Assembly (NCBI RefSeq): GCF_028502605.1
Contig: NC_079237.1
Coordinates: 2,232,001-2,296,000 of the forward strand
From: Trichoderma breve
Lineage: Eukaryota; Ascomycota; Sordariomycetes; Hypocreales; Hypocreaceae
Reading direction: 5' to 3'
DNA: 64,000 bases
Under the pieces are notes generated by a model, which saw only the letters and a program-made list of their open reading frames with translations, did not search any database and was not told where the DNA came from. Below are positions 21,873 through 34,610 of this stretch, in pieces. Position numbers and translations under genes: made by a program. How positions within the stretch are numbered: position 1 is the stretch's first letter; each line of letters starts with the position of its first letter.

Positions 21873-23716
21873 TTACACATTCTGCTTCACACCAAGAGGC
21901 ATCCGCACACTGTCCGTATCCTTGAATCTGTCGAGGTCGCCGCCGATGAGCTTCCGCAGGTTGCCCATGTCTTGCAAATAGCGCTCCATCTCCTGCTGGA
22001 GCTCATCATCCGCAGCGGTGCTTTCCGAATCGTACTCGTACTCGTCTTCTTCCTCTTCTTCTTCTTCCTTGCTCTCAAGCTGCACCGGCGGGATGGGGTT
22101 CTTGAGACTGTCGATAGCCAGCTTCAGATGTAGCTTCAGAGCCTCATTCTCCATCTGCAGCTTCTTGATCTTGCTTTCGGCTACCATGCTGCGCTCCTCC
22201 ATCATGCGCTGCATGGTGCCGACGCGGATCTGGTACTCTTCCAAGCGCTCTTCTGCCTCTTGAGCATTCTTCTCGCGCTCGCGAGAGTCCGAAACCGATA
22301 TCTGCAGCATCCGAATCTCCTGCGCCATTGTGGCGATCTGGGCGTCACGCTCTGCAGACGAGATGTGGTCCTGGTTGACCTTGGCACGAGTACGGATGCG
22401 CTTGGCCTGATCGGCGTAACGAAGCGTCGAGAGTGTCTCCTCGTAGTCCGAGGGGGCGACACATGCAATCATGGCTGTCTTGCTGTTGCCTCCAAGGGAG
22501 TCCTTGAGCAGCCACGTCAATATCGAATCTCGATACGGCACCACATCCTTTCTCTTGCCCGACCTCAGCTGCTTAGGACCTGCCAGCGCAGCAATGACCC
22601 GGCCAAGTGTGGCGAGCGACTTGTTGATGTTACTGCCCTCTCGAAGTCGTGCCCCCGTGGCCTCGGTCGTCTTTGCCCTCTCACTGCCCGCCAGATCAAC
22701 CAGCCGGATGCGAGAGCTGCGTTCCGTGGTCTCGTCCGTCTCCATGTCGTGGTGAATCTGCTTCAGCATAATGGTGAAGACGGCGTGGCTCCGGCTACTA
22801 GTATCGTTCATCTTGGTGCTTGCCACGGTGCGAGATGCGTCTCCCACCTTGATATATCGCATGATCTCGTGAATGTTGCGTACAGGCACCTCGGTGAGAT
22901 CTTTGACATATGGGCCCTCGGTAGGAGACTCGCGGATCTTGAGGTAGTTGGGGGGTGTGTTGGGGACGACAGGCACCAGAAGGTCTCGGACGTGCTCGTT
23001 GTAGACCTCGAAATACGAAACCCGTACGTTGTAAGCGACGCTTGAGTCATCATTGTGGGCGGCGTCTATGCGCTCAAACAGATCCTCGCAAGTTCGAGGA
23101 ATCAGCCCAGGGTTGTCGGGCGTTCCCATCATGGTGTAGCTCTTACCAGAGCCGGTCTGGCCATATGCAAAAATGCAGGTGTGGTAGCCTTCGAAGTTGT
23201 GGTCGAGAAACTCCTCGCCGAGGCTGTTGTAAATGTCTTCTTGGTTGGCATAGTCCTTGTCATCGGGGTCGTGGCTCCAGAAGGAGCTGTCAAAGGCGAA
23301 GCTCTTGTCGGTGAGCTTGCGAGACTTGGACGGGCTTGAGGCCACGGAAGTTTCTTGTTCGTCGGGAGCCCTGAGGGTGGTGATGTGGGATACGGGGTCC
23401 ATTTCGACCAGGCATCTGGCTCGTCGTTGGAGTTCTATTTAGTCTTTTAGTTAGCTTCTCTCTCATCTCTCTTGACCTCTTGGCTCCCCCTCTCATTGAA
23501 AACTCGGCAATATCGTAGCCTACCTCGCTGTAAAAAGGCGCGCACTCTGACGACAACCTTGACGTTGCCGCCACGGTCCATCCTCGAAATCACGGGCATG
23601 ACGGCAGCATCTCGCGATCGCAGCGATGGAGTCGAGGCCGACGACGAGGCCATCATGAACCGGACCTCGGGCGCCGGCGAGGGCGACGAGGGCATAAGTC
23701 TTTCGTCATGAGCCAT
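21873..23716 (-). CDS. Short kinesin-3-type motor protein
   Basis: Minus strand, two exons, 23716-23524 and 23434-21873, joined by an 89-base intron; 584 residues. Kinesins walk on microtubules using ATP; the kinesin-3 group mainly moves membranous cargo. The motor spans about residues 50-430. P-loop GQTGSGKS lies near 155-162, switch I SSRSH near 276 and switch II DLAGSE near 311. A coiled coil (MQRMMEERSMVAESKIKKLQ region) follows, then a Glu-rich stretch and a short tail. The motor resembles fungal Kin3/UNC-104 relatives, but no FHA or PH domain follows, so this is far shorter than the long endosome motor. The N-terminal 50 residues are Ser-rich and disordered. Confidence 0.92.
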
Positions 23717-24311
23717 TGTGCGCAATGTCTCAAAGATGCTATGGAAGCTATCGTGGAGGCGGAGGCGAAGAATGTGCTACATTAGTCGGCCTTTCTTTGT
23801 CTGGATGCTGCTTGTTTACATGCCGGTGATTGAGTTTGGCGGCGGTTGCCGGGGTAAAGGGACAGGGGTGGCTGCACTTGCCACATCTTGGTGCGACTGT
23901 GGCTTTGGCAATATTGGCTGTGGCTGATGGCGTCAATAGCTTCACAACTTCAGCTTCAATTGCCCGGGGATCTTCCGTATTGACGGCCCGGGGCGAGTGA
24001 CTGTGTGGGGGAGGCTGATTACCTAATGGCGTCTTCCCTTTGTGAAGCTTAGACACCAGCCAGCTGTTGTCAAAATAAGCCAAACAACAATCCTCACAAG
24101 TTCTACTACCACATACCACTATAATTCTGTCACTTCCTCCAACCACACATCTGTCTCAACAAAGCCAAAGCAAAAGAAAGCTGCCCTTTCACGCGTCAGC
24201 AGCTCCCCCGGACACAGAAAACAGGTCCCTACAGCTCCGTGCAACGCAGCTAGCCCCAGCTGTACCTAGTCTTGTCTCGACTCGCGCAAAGTCGCGTATC
24301 TCATCATTTCC

Positions 24312-24352
<41 letters not shown>

Positions 24353-24532
24353 CTCGTTTTATTTTCCGCATCATACCAACCACCTCACACTATCGCAACA
24401 CCAATTCCTACTTCTCCCGTGGCAACCGAGTCCCACCGCCTGAATACCATTTGCGAACCCACCCTCGCTCGTGTCCCTTTTTCTCCTTGTCACCAAAGAC
24501 AAATACTTCTCCCCCCATATCTCTAGTGCTCC
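23717..24532. other. Divergent promoter region, kinesin and AT-hook genes
   Basis: Holds both promoters. The AT-hook side has a pyrimidine-rich leader, including the T37 tract, ending in CTCTAGTGCTCC before the ATG. No further gene. Confidence 0.6.
24316..24352 (+). repeat. T homopolymer of 37
   Basis: Thirty-seven consecutive T residues about 180 bases upstream of the AT-hook gene start. Poly(dA:dT) tracts exclude nucleosomes, so it may keep this divergent promoter open (inference). The length is probably polymorphic. Confidence 0.92.
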
Positions 24533-25225
24533 ATGGCGCGCACCAGAGACGACGCCAAGGCAACGGCTGCCGATGCGGCTGCGGACATCACTCGTCAGCC
24601 CACCGAAGATGCTGGCGTGAAGAAGACGCCTGGTCGCGGTCGAGGCCGCCCTAAGAGCGCAAACCCGAAGTCCCCCTCAAAGCCGTACGTGCCCACCGGC
24701 CGCCCTCGCGGAAGGCCCAAGGGCAGCTTCAAGTCCAAGGCGGGCGAGGAACGGGCGAAGAAACCAAAGAAACCGAGCGCGCCGCTGGCCCCGGGCCAGA
24801 CGCGTGGACGTGGCAGGCCGCGCAAGTCAGACGTTGTGCCGGCGCAGGAGGACAACCAGGAGCAGACGGCAGAGTCCGAGGCCAATGCTGAGGCTGAAGC
24901 CGGAGATGATGCCGCCGAGAACCAGCCAGGTATCGGTGGTAAGTCCAACCGTCGCCAACACAAAGCCACATAAATCTTTTTTCCTCAGAATAAGCAAGAG
25001 ACGGACCAGCTCACGCAATGCCAATTTTCCTTTGTAGACGTGACTGGTGGTGCACGCGATGGGACGCCGCGGCAGTCTCCCGAATACGAGGTCGGTCCTT
25101 CATCATCATTCACATCACCTGCGTGGTTCTCACGATTCAAGAACATTATTGGCTGATTGTGGTTTGCAATGTTGCCTTCTCTGCCACAGGAGGACCAGGT
25201 TGATTATGACAATGACGATGAATGA
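24533..25225 (+). CDS. Three-AT-hook chromatin protein, HMGA-like
   Basis: Three exons, 24533-24938, 25038-25090 and 25190-25225, give 164 residues. Three AT-hooks are visible: GRGRGRP at 34-40, GRPRGRP at 56-62 and RGRGRPRK at 91-98. Each would grip the minor groove of AT-rich DNA. The rest is Lys/Pro-rich between hooks, then Glu/Ala-rich, ending in an acidic DYDNDDE tail. This layout matches small HMGA-like architectural proteins of the nucleus. The two small terminal exons follow from frame continuity and GT/AG ends (donors GTAAGT and GTCGGT); without them the protein stops 19 codons into the first intron, without the acidic tail. Confidence 0.85.
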
Positions 25226-25660
25226 GGCTTTTGGGCGCGCAAGTCGAGTCGACTTTTGTTTGGACGGAAACATGTGGCAAAGAGAGAGGGCTGGTGTGCG
25301 AAGCAGGACGGCAACTGTATTGGTCATGTTCATCTCCCCTTGAACATGTTCAAAAGCATTGTGAGGGAAGATTGGGGCGGCGTTTTGTTATTTTTCTCTT
25401 TTTTGGGGAGCTCCGGACTGTATTATTAAGGAATCGATCCCCTTGCTTCAGCTGGATGGAAATAAAAGCATAGGAAAGCCTGGCGCAGCAACGAAAACGA
25501 CGGGTTCATCCATCTGCTGCTCGCAAGGCCTGTAATCATTATATCCCGCACCATGAAGCTACGTGCGACGTGCAATGGCAAAATCAGCAAATGTTTCTTA
25601 TTTGTACAATTCGTTGTCTTTCATGCGCCGCGTGTTCTCGTTCATGTGTCTCTCACATGT
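25226..25660. other. Convergent intergenic, AT-hook and HNT3
   Basis: Two 3' ends; no gene or structure of note. Confidence 0.5.
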
Positions 25661-26657
25661 TCACTCCCGCTTCCATTCGTCAAACTCCTTGTCCAGGTGG
25701 TCCTTGAGCTCCTTGAACCTGTTTCCAAAGTTTCTCCCGCACCGCCAGCACACCAGGTCCCGCCTCATGTAGCCCTCGTCCTTGGGGATTCTGCGAGGGT
25801 CGGCCTCGCCGAGCGGGAAGTCGGCCACATCCACTAGGAACGGCGTGTTGAAGGAGTTGTAGTGCTTGCGGTGCTTCATGGCCGGCGAGTGCATGTCTCG
25901 CGAGAGCACGTGGATGTGCAAGTTGCCCATGCTCGGGACGGCGTGGACGCCGCACATGAGGTCGGCCATCCAGTCCCTTCCCGGCGGCAGTTGCGGTTCT
26001 TTTCCTTTGTCGTTCTCCTGTCCCTCCTCTGCTGCCTCTTCTGGCTCCGCATCACCATTAAGCACAGCCTCTCTCGCAGCATCAGACCTGCTAAACGAGC
26101 CTAACCGGCGCTGCAGCTCCGCCGCCACGAGCACCTTGAGCCTGCCCACCTCTTCCTTGACCTTTTCCAGAAACTCAACGTCCTGGAGCGCCTCAAAGGG
26201 GTGCAAAAGGGTATGTTTGGGAGACCGCGGCAGCAGCAAGGTGTGGACGGTGGCCTTTGGGAATTTATCGTGGATGACGACAAAGTCTGCGTTGTAGTAG
26301 ATAACCACTGAGGCAGGGTATGATTCCGGGGCGGCAATGTATGCGCCGAGGGCCATGCGGTTCTTGAAGAGGTGAGGTTTTGAGCTGGGGGGTTTTGGGG
26401 GGGAGATGATGGTTTTTGGTTTGGGAGCCATGAGTTTGGCGACTTTTTGTGTTTGGTGTTAGCATTTTTGTCTTTGTTTCTGGCTTACTCAGGCATAAAG
26501 CTTGTATGATAATTGAAGAGAAATGAATTAAAATGAGGCTGTGCTTACACGCATCTTGTTTCGCTCGCTTTGAAGGCGGCTCGTCGTCTTCTTCTTGCTG
26601 CATCTCTTCCCGTGTCAATCCTTCCTCAGAGTCTGACTGTGCGCCGGCCTGCGTCAT
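25661..26657 (-). CDS. Aprataxin-like HIT protein (DNA 5'-AMP hydrolase)
   Basis: Minus strand, two exons, 26657-26549 and 26442-25661; 296 residues. Aprataxin removes AMP left on DNA 5' ends by abortive ligation. The joined DAFAKLMAPKPK at the splice matches the family start of the HIT fold. The HIT motif LHIHVLS is near residue 212. The C-terminal zinc finger is C-x2-C-x13-H-x3-E (CWRC...H...E), the C2HE form described for fission yeast aprataxin. An acidic Glu-rich loop interrupts the HIT domain near 165-185. The N-terminal 35 residues are acidic, ending in a PPSKRAK nuclear-signal-like patch. It is in tandem with, not obviously linked to, the helicase gene upstream. Confidence 0.92.
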
Positions 26658-27124
26658 GATGAAGGAATGACAGATGGGCGTGAAAAGGAATATAGAAAAA
26701 AAAAAAATAGTATATAAATATTTGTGCTGAAAATGAAAATGTTTGGATCCGGGGCGGTTCAGAAAGAAGCCCGCGGAGAAGGTGAGTGAGCGAGTGAAGT
26801 GATGGCTTGTAGTGGCAACGTCTAAGACACAGTACCAGCCTGTACAGAAGTTAGAACCCTGGATGCCTGGTTATCCGGTGCCTGAATTGGCAGCCCCACC
26901 ACCAATCATAAGGAATGGCTTCATTATGCCATCATAGAGACCAGCCATTTGGCTTCCATTTTGCTTCTTTGCTTCACGTCTTCTTCTTCACAGTTGAGGG
27001 GACTTGGATGAAACTTAATTCAGACGAGCCTCAGATGTCCATCAACAGCACTCATAGACGGGATGGGCATGTTGTTAAATCTTAGATACTCCGTATTCTC
27101 GCTCCGTATATCCCGGCACCCGCT
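26658..27124. other. Intergenic between HNT3 and helicase gene
   Basis: HNT3 promoter and helicase 3' region. An A-rich run lies at 26695-26707. Nothing else. Confidence 0.5.
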
Positions 27125-30100
27125 TCAAGCATCCAGCCCGTCCAGCTCAATCATCTTAACCACCAACTTAATAATCTTGTTCCCCGCCAGATCCAACCCC
27201 GGATTCTCCACCTTGTCAGCAATCAGATTGTCCACCATGGCCCTCAGCCTGGCCACCAAAACTCCCAGACGAGCCCAACCCCGGAGTCGGAGCCATCCGT
27301 CAACCAAGAGGCCACGGCCCAGAGTATCGAGCTCGATGGGCCCGCAGAACATGAGCAGCGTGTACGCATTCAGGGCTGATACCCAATCAATTAGTATTCA
27401 AAGCCATTCAAGAGTAGCAGGAAACAGAATAAACTCACGAGTTAGGTCCCGGATGAAAATCTTGGTGGTCGATATCATGCTAAAGTACGACATGTACGCC
27501 GCATTCCCGGAAAACCCCTGGCTGCCGAACAGCGTGCTGCTGGGATGCACAAACACTCGCCCAGGTTCCTGGCAAAAGTATTTGATCGCCCTCGCCTCGG
27601 GATCCAGCTCGACCGCTCCGGACATTGAGCTCGCAAACTTCTTGTCGGGGTATTGAATCCGCGCAATCTGCGGCGTGAATGCCGACGCAACTAGTGCTCG
27701 TAGGAGCAGAGCGTTCCGAGAACCAGACGTCTGAGAAGAAGGGGAAACCATGCCTATTTCTGTTAAAGCATCGTAGTACTGGCTTCTCGTATTTGAAATG
27801 TCCGTCAATGTCTGGAAGGATAAGAAGTTTTCATCGCAAAAGGCTCTGATCTGGCGCTGGGGCGTTCCCCGATCCTTCATCATGTCATCCCACTGGTTGA
27901 AAGCCTCCAGATCGGTCAGTAGGTCACCATCCCCTGTGTAGAAGCGCATCCTAGCTTCCCGGGCTTCATCTCTCTTCTCCTGAGGTGAAAAGAATGGACT
28001 CCGAGTGCTTAGGATAGCGGCAATGGTGATGCAATCGTCCAAGCAACCGAAAATGGCGCCGAATACCATGAGTTTGCCGCATCGTAAATCTGCTGGCAGC
28101 ATGGCCAGTTGCTGTCCCATGGCAGTGAGCTCGTCTCCATCCAGAGCCCCCATGCGCCGCAGTAGTGTCATGGCGCCTTCGATTGCCGGTATTTCCGGGG
28201 GAGTGGGAGATCGCCCGAGAAATCGAATTACATCCTTCATACCCATGGCTCGCACTGACAGACACAGTTGCTCGAGAGGCACTCGTCTAATCTCGGGCTC
28301 CGGCCGAGGTGCCATGTTCTGCTCCAGGTTCTGAGTATAGAGCTTGAAACATTTACCTGCTTGCACACGACCAGCTCTGCCCTGTCGCTGTTTGCATGCC
28401 GCTCGCGATGCCCACGTTTCTTCCAACTTTCTCATGTTGTTCTGTGGATCAAAGCTAGTCTCCTTGACCTTTCCACTGTCAATCACAACTACAATATCGT
28501 CAATCGTGATGGAAGTTTCTGCCACGTTTGTAGCTACGACCACCTTTCGCTTGCCAGGAGGAGGGCTGCTGAACACCCTCTTCTGCTCCTTCGTCTCAAG
28601 CGAAGCATGTAACGGGAGAACATGGAGTGAGTTGATGGACCTGAGATTGTTGCAGGCCTGGTTAATCTCCCCAACTCCGGGCAAAAAGATGAGGATACCT
28701 CCCGATTTCTTCTCGTACGATAGCTCATAGTCAATTGCCTTGACGGCTTCGGCAATCAAGCTATAGTTGATTCGGTGACCCAGTTTTTGAATAACCTTGC
28801 CCATCGTCTCGTCGCCAATGAAGCTTCCATCGTCAGGTCCATCAACTCCGAAGCCTGTCATACGAACCACATCATCAAGGTAGTACTCTTCAACGGGGAA
28901 CGTTCGGCCAGAAATCTCGACGGCTCCTACACTCAGTCCCTCGGTTTCAAAGTAGCTCTTGAAAGTCGCGGCGTCAAGCGTCGCAGACATGAGTATTAGC
29001 TTCAACATGTCCTTCTTCTTGATCATGACTTCACGAAGCAGATTCAGAAGGAAGTCTGTGTCAAGACTTCTCTCGTGAACTTCGTCAATAATGATGTGAC
29101 TGACATCGGCTAGAGACGCCACGACATCATCCACTCGACCGCCGGACGTCTGAAGTCTTCGAAGCAGCACACCGGTCGTGACAAATGTAATCCTAGTATC
29201 TCTTGACTGTCGGGACTCGCCACGAATGGCATATCCCACCTCGCCTCCCACTCGCGAGCATCGCTCTTCCGCCACTCGATCAGCCAGTCCCAGCGCAGAA
29301 ATTCGCCGTGGCTGGGTGACAATCATGTTTGCGCATCCTCCGAGCCCCTTTTCGTATAGGTCGTCCAGGAGAAACTGAACAGACTGCGTCGACTTTCCTG
29401 AACCAGTCTCACCACTGATGATAGTGACGTGATTCTTGTTCACCGTTTGAACAATGGCGTCCTGCATCTGCCAAGCGGGTAGGGCCTGGCGCTTTGTGAC
29501 CATGTCTTTCTGTGATGAACTGCCCTGCCGACGCAGCCATTCTTCTTTGCTCTTTGCGTCGACAATCCATTTGAGAGGCCTTGGCGGACCCCGAGAGCGC
29601 TTGCTCTTCGCCACAGATTTCGCTGGCCGAGTCTCAGAGGCGGCAGAGGAGACGGCCGATATATCTAGAAGCTTGCCTGGGTGGGCAATGATGTCGTTGA
29701 TGTTCTGCTGGACCCAGTCTACAGTGAGATATATCTTTGTCGGCTCGTCTCGTAAATCCTCCTCAATATGCGCCAGCATCCTCTTCACTATACTGAGCTT
29801 GATGTACGAGGGCAGCTTAGCAATGATAGCAAGGATGATGTGTCGTGGATAGCTCGAACCCTTGCGGACTTGTAAAAAGGTTTCCACGTCTCCGTTTTGC
29901 GCGTCTTTTACTCCATCAAGACGGATTTGAATGATGCTATCGCCATCTCGGCGGAAATGGTTGCCGTATATGGATTCCAACGTAGTCACTTCCTCATCCC
30001 ACTGCTCCTGGGGCGTTCCAAAGTCCAAAAAGTCGCTCCCTGATTCTTCGGCACCTTCTTGGCTTGCCGTAGCAGCGGGGAAAAGAATATTCTGTAACGT

Positions 30101-31228
30101 TTCGGCAGCGGCATCTTCATTGCCGCCATGATCATCCAACACGCGAGTGCATAGCTCCACGGAGTATCCAGTCTGCGAAAGACGCTGAATGATACCTTCC
30201 CTCCTCAGATCTGTAGCTCCTATCGTCACGCCAGCTGAGTACTTCTCTGGAAGAGCCCACCGGGGAAGATCATCTTCGGGAACGTGAATCAAGAGCCACT
30301 CTAGGGTTTCTTGACGGTCCTTGCAGTATCCCACAGCTTCCTCTACGTGGCTCTGACGGAAACCAAGCTTGCCGAGTTCCGACACAACGCTCTTCTTCTC
30401 AGCTGGAGGCATGGTCACGGCATGGGGGTTCCAAGTCACGCCGTCTCTCAGCAGCGACTCCAGCTGAATCCTCGTCTGCCTGCCCATTTCGACCTTGGGC
30501 ACCGTCGTCCAGCCTTTCATAGCATTGGATACAGATCCCGTGTTGCTTAGCAGCACCAGGCCTGCCGCTCCGGGTAGCTCCTTAGCCTTGGCCTTGGCCT
30601 GTTCAACCTCCTTGCGCTTCTTCTCCGCAGCAGCCCTTGCATCCTGGCGTTCAAGCAGGGTCTTGAAGGGATCGGCCTCGTACATCCAAGCTTTTCCGTC
30701 CTTGACATCTTGAGTCTTGAGCGCTTGGAAATCTTTCCATAGGGACTTGTAATCCGGGGGGAGAACCGTGTGCTTGTTCTGCATGCTGCATACCCTAAAC
30801 AGGGCATACGTCGCAGCCGCATGCTTGGCCTCCAATGCCGTGTCCCTTAGGAGCAGATGCTTGTGCGTCAGAGGGATTTTGAACGGCTCCAAAGTGATGA
30901 GCTGTTGCGTCTTGATGTCTTTGGCACTCAGCGTCACCCAGACGGAGAAGCCCTCGGCCGTCTTTCGCGTGTCATACACCGGCTTGTCCCATTTCTGCTT
31001 CTGGCAATACTCGCTCAGCAGATTGACCGGCAGCTTGCCTGTCCACGACGAGCCTCCGATGATCTGCTTCACCGTCGGCTTTGGAGGTGCCGGCGGCAAC
31101 ACCTCAGGAGCGGCATCCGCTGCTTTTTGTCCCTTTTTACCTTTACCACTCCCATTCCCATCCTTGGATGCTGCAGAGGTTTGGCTTGGTGCAGGCGCGG
31201 GGGCCTTCACCTTGCCCTTCTTTACCAT
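27125..31228 (-). CDS. DHX57-like DExH-box RNA helicase
   Basis: Minus strand, two exons, 31228-27439 and 27375-27125; 1346 residues. A Lys/Ala/Pro-rich N-terminus is followed by a dsRBD-like segment (about 55-150), a UBA-like segment (about 335-385) and an RWD domain (about 408-510). The helicase core has Walker A GETGSGKS near 605, motif II DEVH near 713, SAT near 745 and motif VI QRQGRAGR near 948. HA2 and OB-type C-terminal regions follow. The UBA-RWD-helicase order matches yeast YLR419W and animal DHX57, poorly characterised helicases linked to the ribosome. The last exon completes the C-terminal domain (LNAYTLLMFCGPIEL). Motif II is DEVH rather than DEAH. Confidence 0.93.
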
Positions 31229-32571
31229 GCTATACGGAGCTGTGGTTGTGACGCAAACAAGAACAAGAAAAGATCGATCCGTCTCTTGGATTCCCAGGCA
31301 AACAAAGACGGCGAGATTGTCCCGCTACAGCAACGCGAAGGAGGTCAAGCAAATGGAGCAAACGAGTAATCAAGCAAATTAAACAAAAATTGGGCGTTAC
31401 TCCTTTCTCCCAACAAGCTCAGATTTTTTTTGGTTCATCTCAGTGATGCCAGATGCATCGGCGATATGGAAATTTTATGGGGCCCAAAAATCGGGCTCGC
31501 CAATTTCGCACTGTGCAAGAAGCCTACTGCAGGATTGTAACGACAATGCGTCAAAATTTGTATGAGGGCAGCTGTTTCCAGGTCTCATCATCCCTATCTC
31601 TCTAGAGAAAAAAAATCAAAAAAATAGACTTGAATCTTCAATATCAAATTACTATTGCTGATCTTTTCTACAATACTCCTCGAATACTTTTGGCCTCCTA
31701 CTGCCAGTTAGGCATTGGGCTGTTCACTACAGTCCGCGTACTGTCCCAGGCACAATATCGGATTTGATGCTCGACATGACTGAGAGACTTCTCACCACAA
31801 AGGTGAATATTTGATTGGCGACGCAGTAATGGCAGCAACATTCAACATTACCGTCGCATGTTGTATCATCATCATCAAACATCAAGAATCATAGACACAT
31901 GAAGAATGGGATAACCTGCCTCTTATTTCACTAGCTAAATGCGTAGACGTGAGATGCACAAACACTTGATTGTTGCATCAAGAGCAGCCTCTTCTTCTTC
32001 AACTTCTTTCTCGACAGAAGCGCAATGCACTAGCACTGGCTTCTCTCCGCCGTGTCACTGTGGTATATGCCGTCAGACTACCAGACCCAAACATAGGCAG
32101 GGAGGTAGTTGATCGGGGGGTCGCTCTTCAATGGCCATGGCCATCTAGACCCGTATCCACGAGATTTTTGCCCAGTATTTCCTGCTTCGTACTAAATTCG
32201 ACTACTCCTCCTCAGACACAGCATATTTCTCCTCAGGCTGGAGCTTTCAAGCTACCATAGGGCCTGCTATTCAGTCGGGCTACTCTGTTCCTTCTCTCTT
32301 TCTTTCTTCCTTCCTCGCACAGATTGTCAAGCCAAATTAAGGGATAAAGGGGGTGTGTGTTGTTGCCAAGAATTTTGGGGGTTTGGTCAGCAGTGTTTGT
32401 AACACAGTGTATTCTGCTGTTCGTGTTGATGACAATAATGTGAAGGGTGTGCGGGGAGGTGGTTATGGTTATCGTCTTGGGGGTGCCAATCAATTTTGGG
32501 AGGCGAAGAATCTCTCAGCTTGACGCGTCAAAGTATCAACCTAAAAGCTCACGGGAATAACGCGCGCCTTC
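31229..32571. other. Intergenic between helicase and importin alpha genes
   Basis: Helicase promoter at the left end (31229-31400) and importin alpha 3' region at the right. A C/T-rich stretch lies near 32280-32320. No gene seen. Confidence 0.55.
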
Positions 32572-34610
32572 TTACATGTCCATAGAATCACCGCCGTTGG
32601 CAAAGTTGAAGCCTCCCGACTGCGCAGCGCCGTTGGTGCCGAAACCAAAGGTGCCGTTAGCGCCAGTGGGCTGAGAAGCGCCCTCATCTGCGTTCTCCTC
32701 CTCATCAGAGAAGTACTTCTCAATGATGTTGTAGGCCTTCATGTAGATTTCTTCGTTGGCGTTGTTCTGGCAATCGTGAATCTTCTCCATGCCACCACAC
32801 TCCTCGATGAACAGCGCATAGCGGTTGATGGAATCGGCACCGTCACCTGCAGCTTGTCTGTCCAAATCTCCAATCTTGAGAATGTTCTCCAGGCCGTCAA
32901 GAGCAACCTGAATGATCTTGTTGTCGGGGCAGGCAAGGAGGTCACACAGGGGCTTGATGCAGCCTTGAGCAACGAGGTACCGGATCTGTTCGGGCTTCTG
33001 GAGGCCACCGGATGTGGCGTTGCTAATGGCCCAGCAGGCCTCCTTGCGGGTCTTGAGATCACCATTCTGCAGGAGGTGGATCAAAGGAGGGATAATGTTG
33101 GCATCGATGACAGCCTGGATCTGAGACGAGTTACCGGCAGTGATGTTGGAAATGGTCCAGCAGGCTTCCTTGCGAATACCATCCTTGGTAGAGCTCAGAA
33201 GAGACAAGAGGCATGGGAGAGCGCCGCAGTTGATGATGACCTGGGTCTGGACATCGTCGCCAGTAACAATGTTACCAACGGATCGAAGAGCGGGGGTCTG
33301 AACGGAAGTGGATGCGTGCAGGAGAAGTTCGACGAGTCTGCGGGGAATACCAGCTTCGATAACGGCCTGGATCTTGTCGTTGGAGCCATCAGAGAGATAA
33401 GAAATAGCCCAGCAGGCATCGATCAAGACCTCGTCATCAAGAGAGTAGACGAGCTTGGACAGAACGGGAAGTGCCGGGGCAATCTGTAAGAGAGCACATT
33501 GTTAGAGTTTTAATTCAAAAGCAGACAAAGTTAAGAGGACGTACCGTGTTCCAATCAGGCTGCGGGGTCTTGCCACGGCAGAAGTTGCTCAGAGTCCAGG
33601 TTGCGTTGCGGAGCATGCTCAGCTTGCGGCTGTCTCCGAGCAAGCTAAGCAGAGGCTTGAGAGCTCCGCAGCTGAGGACATAATCACGGCAGTGGGGGCT
33701 GTCGCCGGCAATGTTACCAAGAGCCCAGACGGCCTGTTCTCGCACGTCGGGCTCGGGGCTGCCAAGTAGCTCGACGAAGATGGGAACAGCGCCAGCCTCG
33801 ATGACGACCTGGGTTTGAGTGGCAGAACCAGAGGCAATGTTGGTCAGAGCCCAGGCGGCTTCGAACTGCACCAGAGTGTGAGGGGATCGCAGGAACTCGA
33901 CGAAGCGGCTAACGACGCCAGTCTTGATGACTTCCTCGATGGGAGGGTTGCGCTCCTTGGACAGAAGCTTTCGGAACTTGGTGGTGGCCTGGATTTGGAG
34001 GTCGATCTGGTCGGAGAAGACGCCAGAAACCATCTGAGGAAGATCCTCGTTAAGCTAATCAATGTCATGTTAGCCGATCCATATACCAGCTCCAAATTTT
34101 GATATGTATTTCCACAAGAGTACTGGAACTGCGCTCATCCCGTCTTCCGGCTGCAGCGAGCCTGCAAAACAGCCCATGCGCAGCTCTCACGCCAGTCGGT
34201 CAGAATGCCCGCCACCAAGAGGTGGGGTCCAGTCATATTTCCCCCACATCACAAGCAAAAGCACAGCATCACAGCAAAACCTGCAAGGCAGATGGGGCGC
34301 CTTGCGAAGGTCTTGCGACGGCTTTGCGATGGATAGGCATGGAGTGAAGCAAGGAAATCATTAGAGCTTTGCGTACCTGAGACTCAGTGGGAGCCGACTC
34401 ATCGTCGCTGTCGGGGGCGGCGCCGAGAGCAGCGCCAGGACGGCTCTCGCCAGAGCCAATGCCTCGTCGCTTTGCTAAGTTCTCCTCGCGCTTGGCCTTG
34501 CGGATCTCGACCTGCTGCTCCTCACGGCGGCGACGGAGCTCATCGGGCTTGAATGTGTTCTTGGCCTTGAACTGGGTTCGGCGATGCTCTGGGATATATC
34601 GGTCCGCCAT
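32572..34610 (-). CDS. Importin alpha (karyopherin alpha)
   Basis: Minus strand, three exons, 34610-34377, 34054-33545 and 33483-32572; 551 residues, the usual length. It binds classical nuclear localisation signals in cargo and couples them to importin beta. The N-terminal importin-beta-binding domain is basic ([29 protein letters not shown]). It is followed by about ten Armadillo repeats with the NLS-binding Trp/Asn signature repeated ([66 protein letters not shown]). The C-terminus has an acidic segment and a Gly/Asn/Phe-rich tail. A long first intron (322 bases) follows the IBB domain. Start and frames are unambiguous. Confidence 0.97.

Noticed and set aside
22260..23045. 261-codon frame antisense to the kinesin gene
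   Set aside because: It lies wholly opposite a conserved motor domain; its sequence is a shadow of sense-strand codon bias.
32776..33489. 237-codon frame antisense to importin alpha
   Set aside because: Shadow of Armadillo-repeat codons; no independent evidence.
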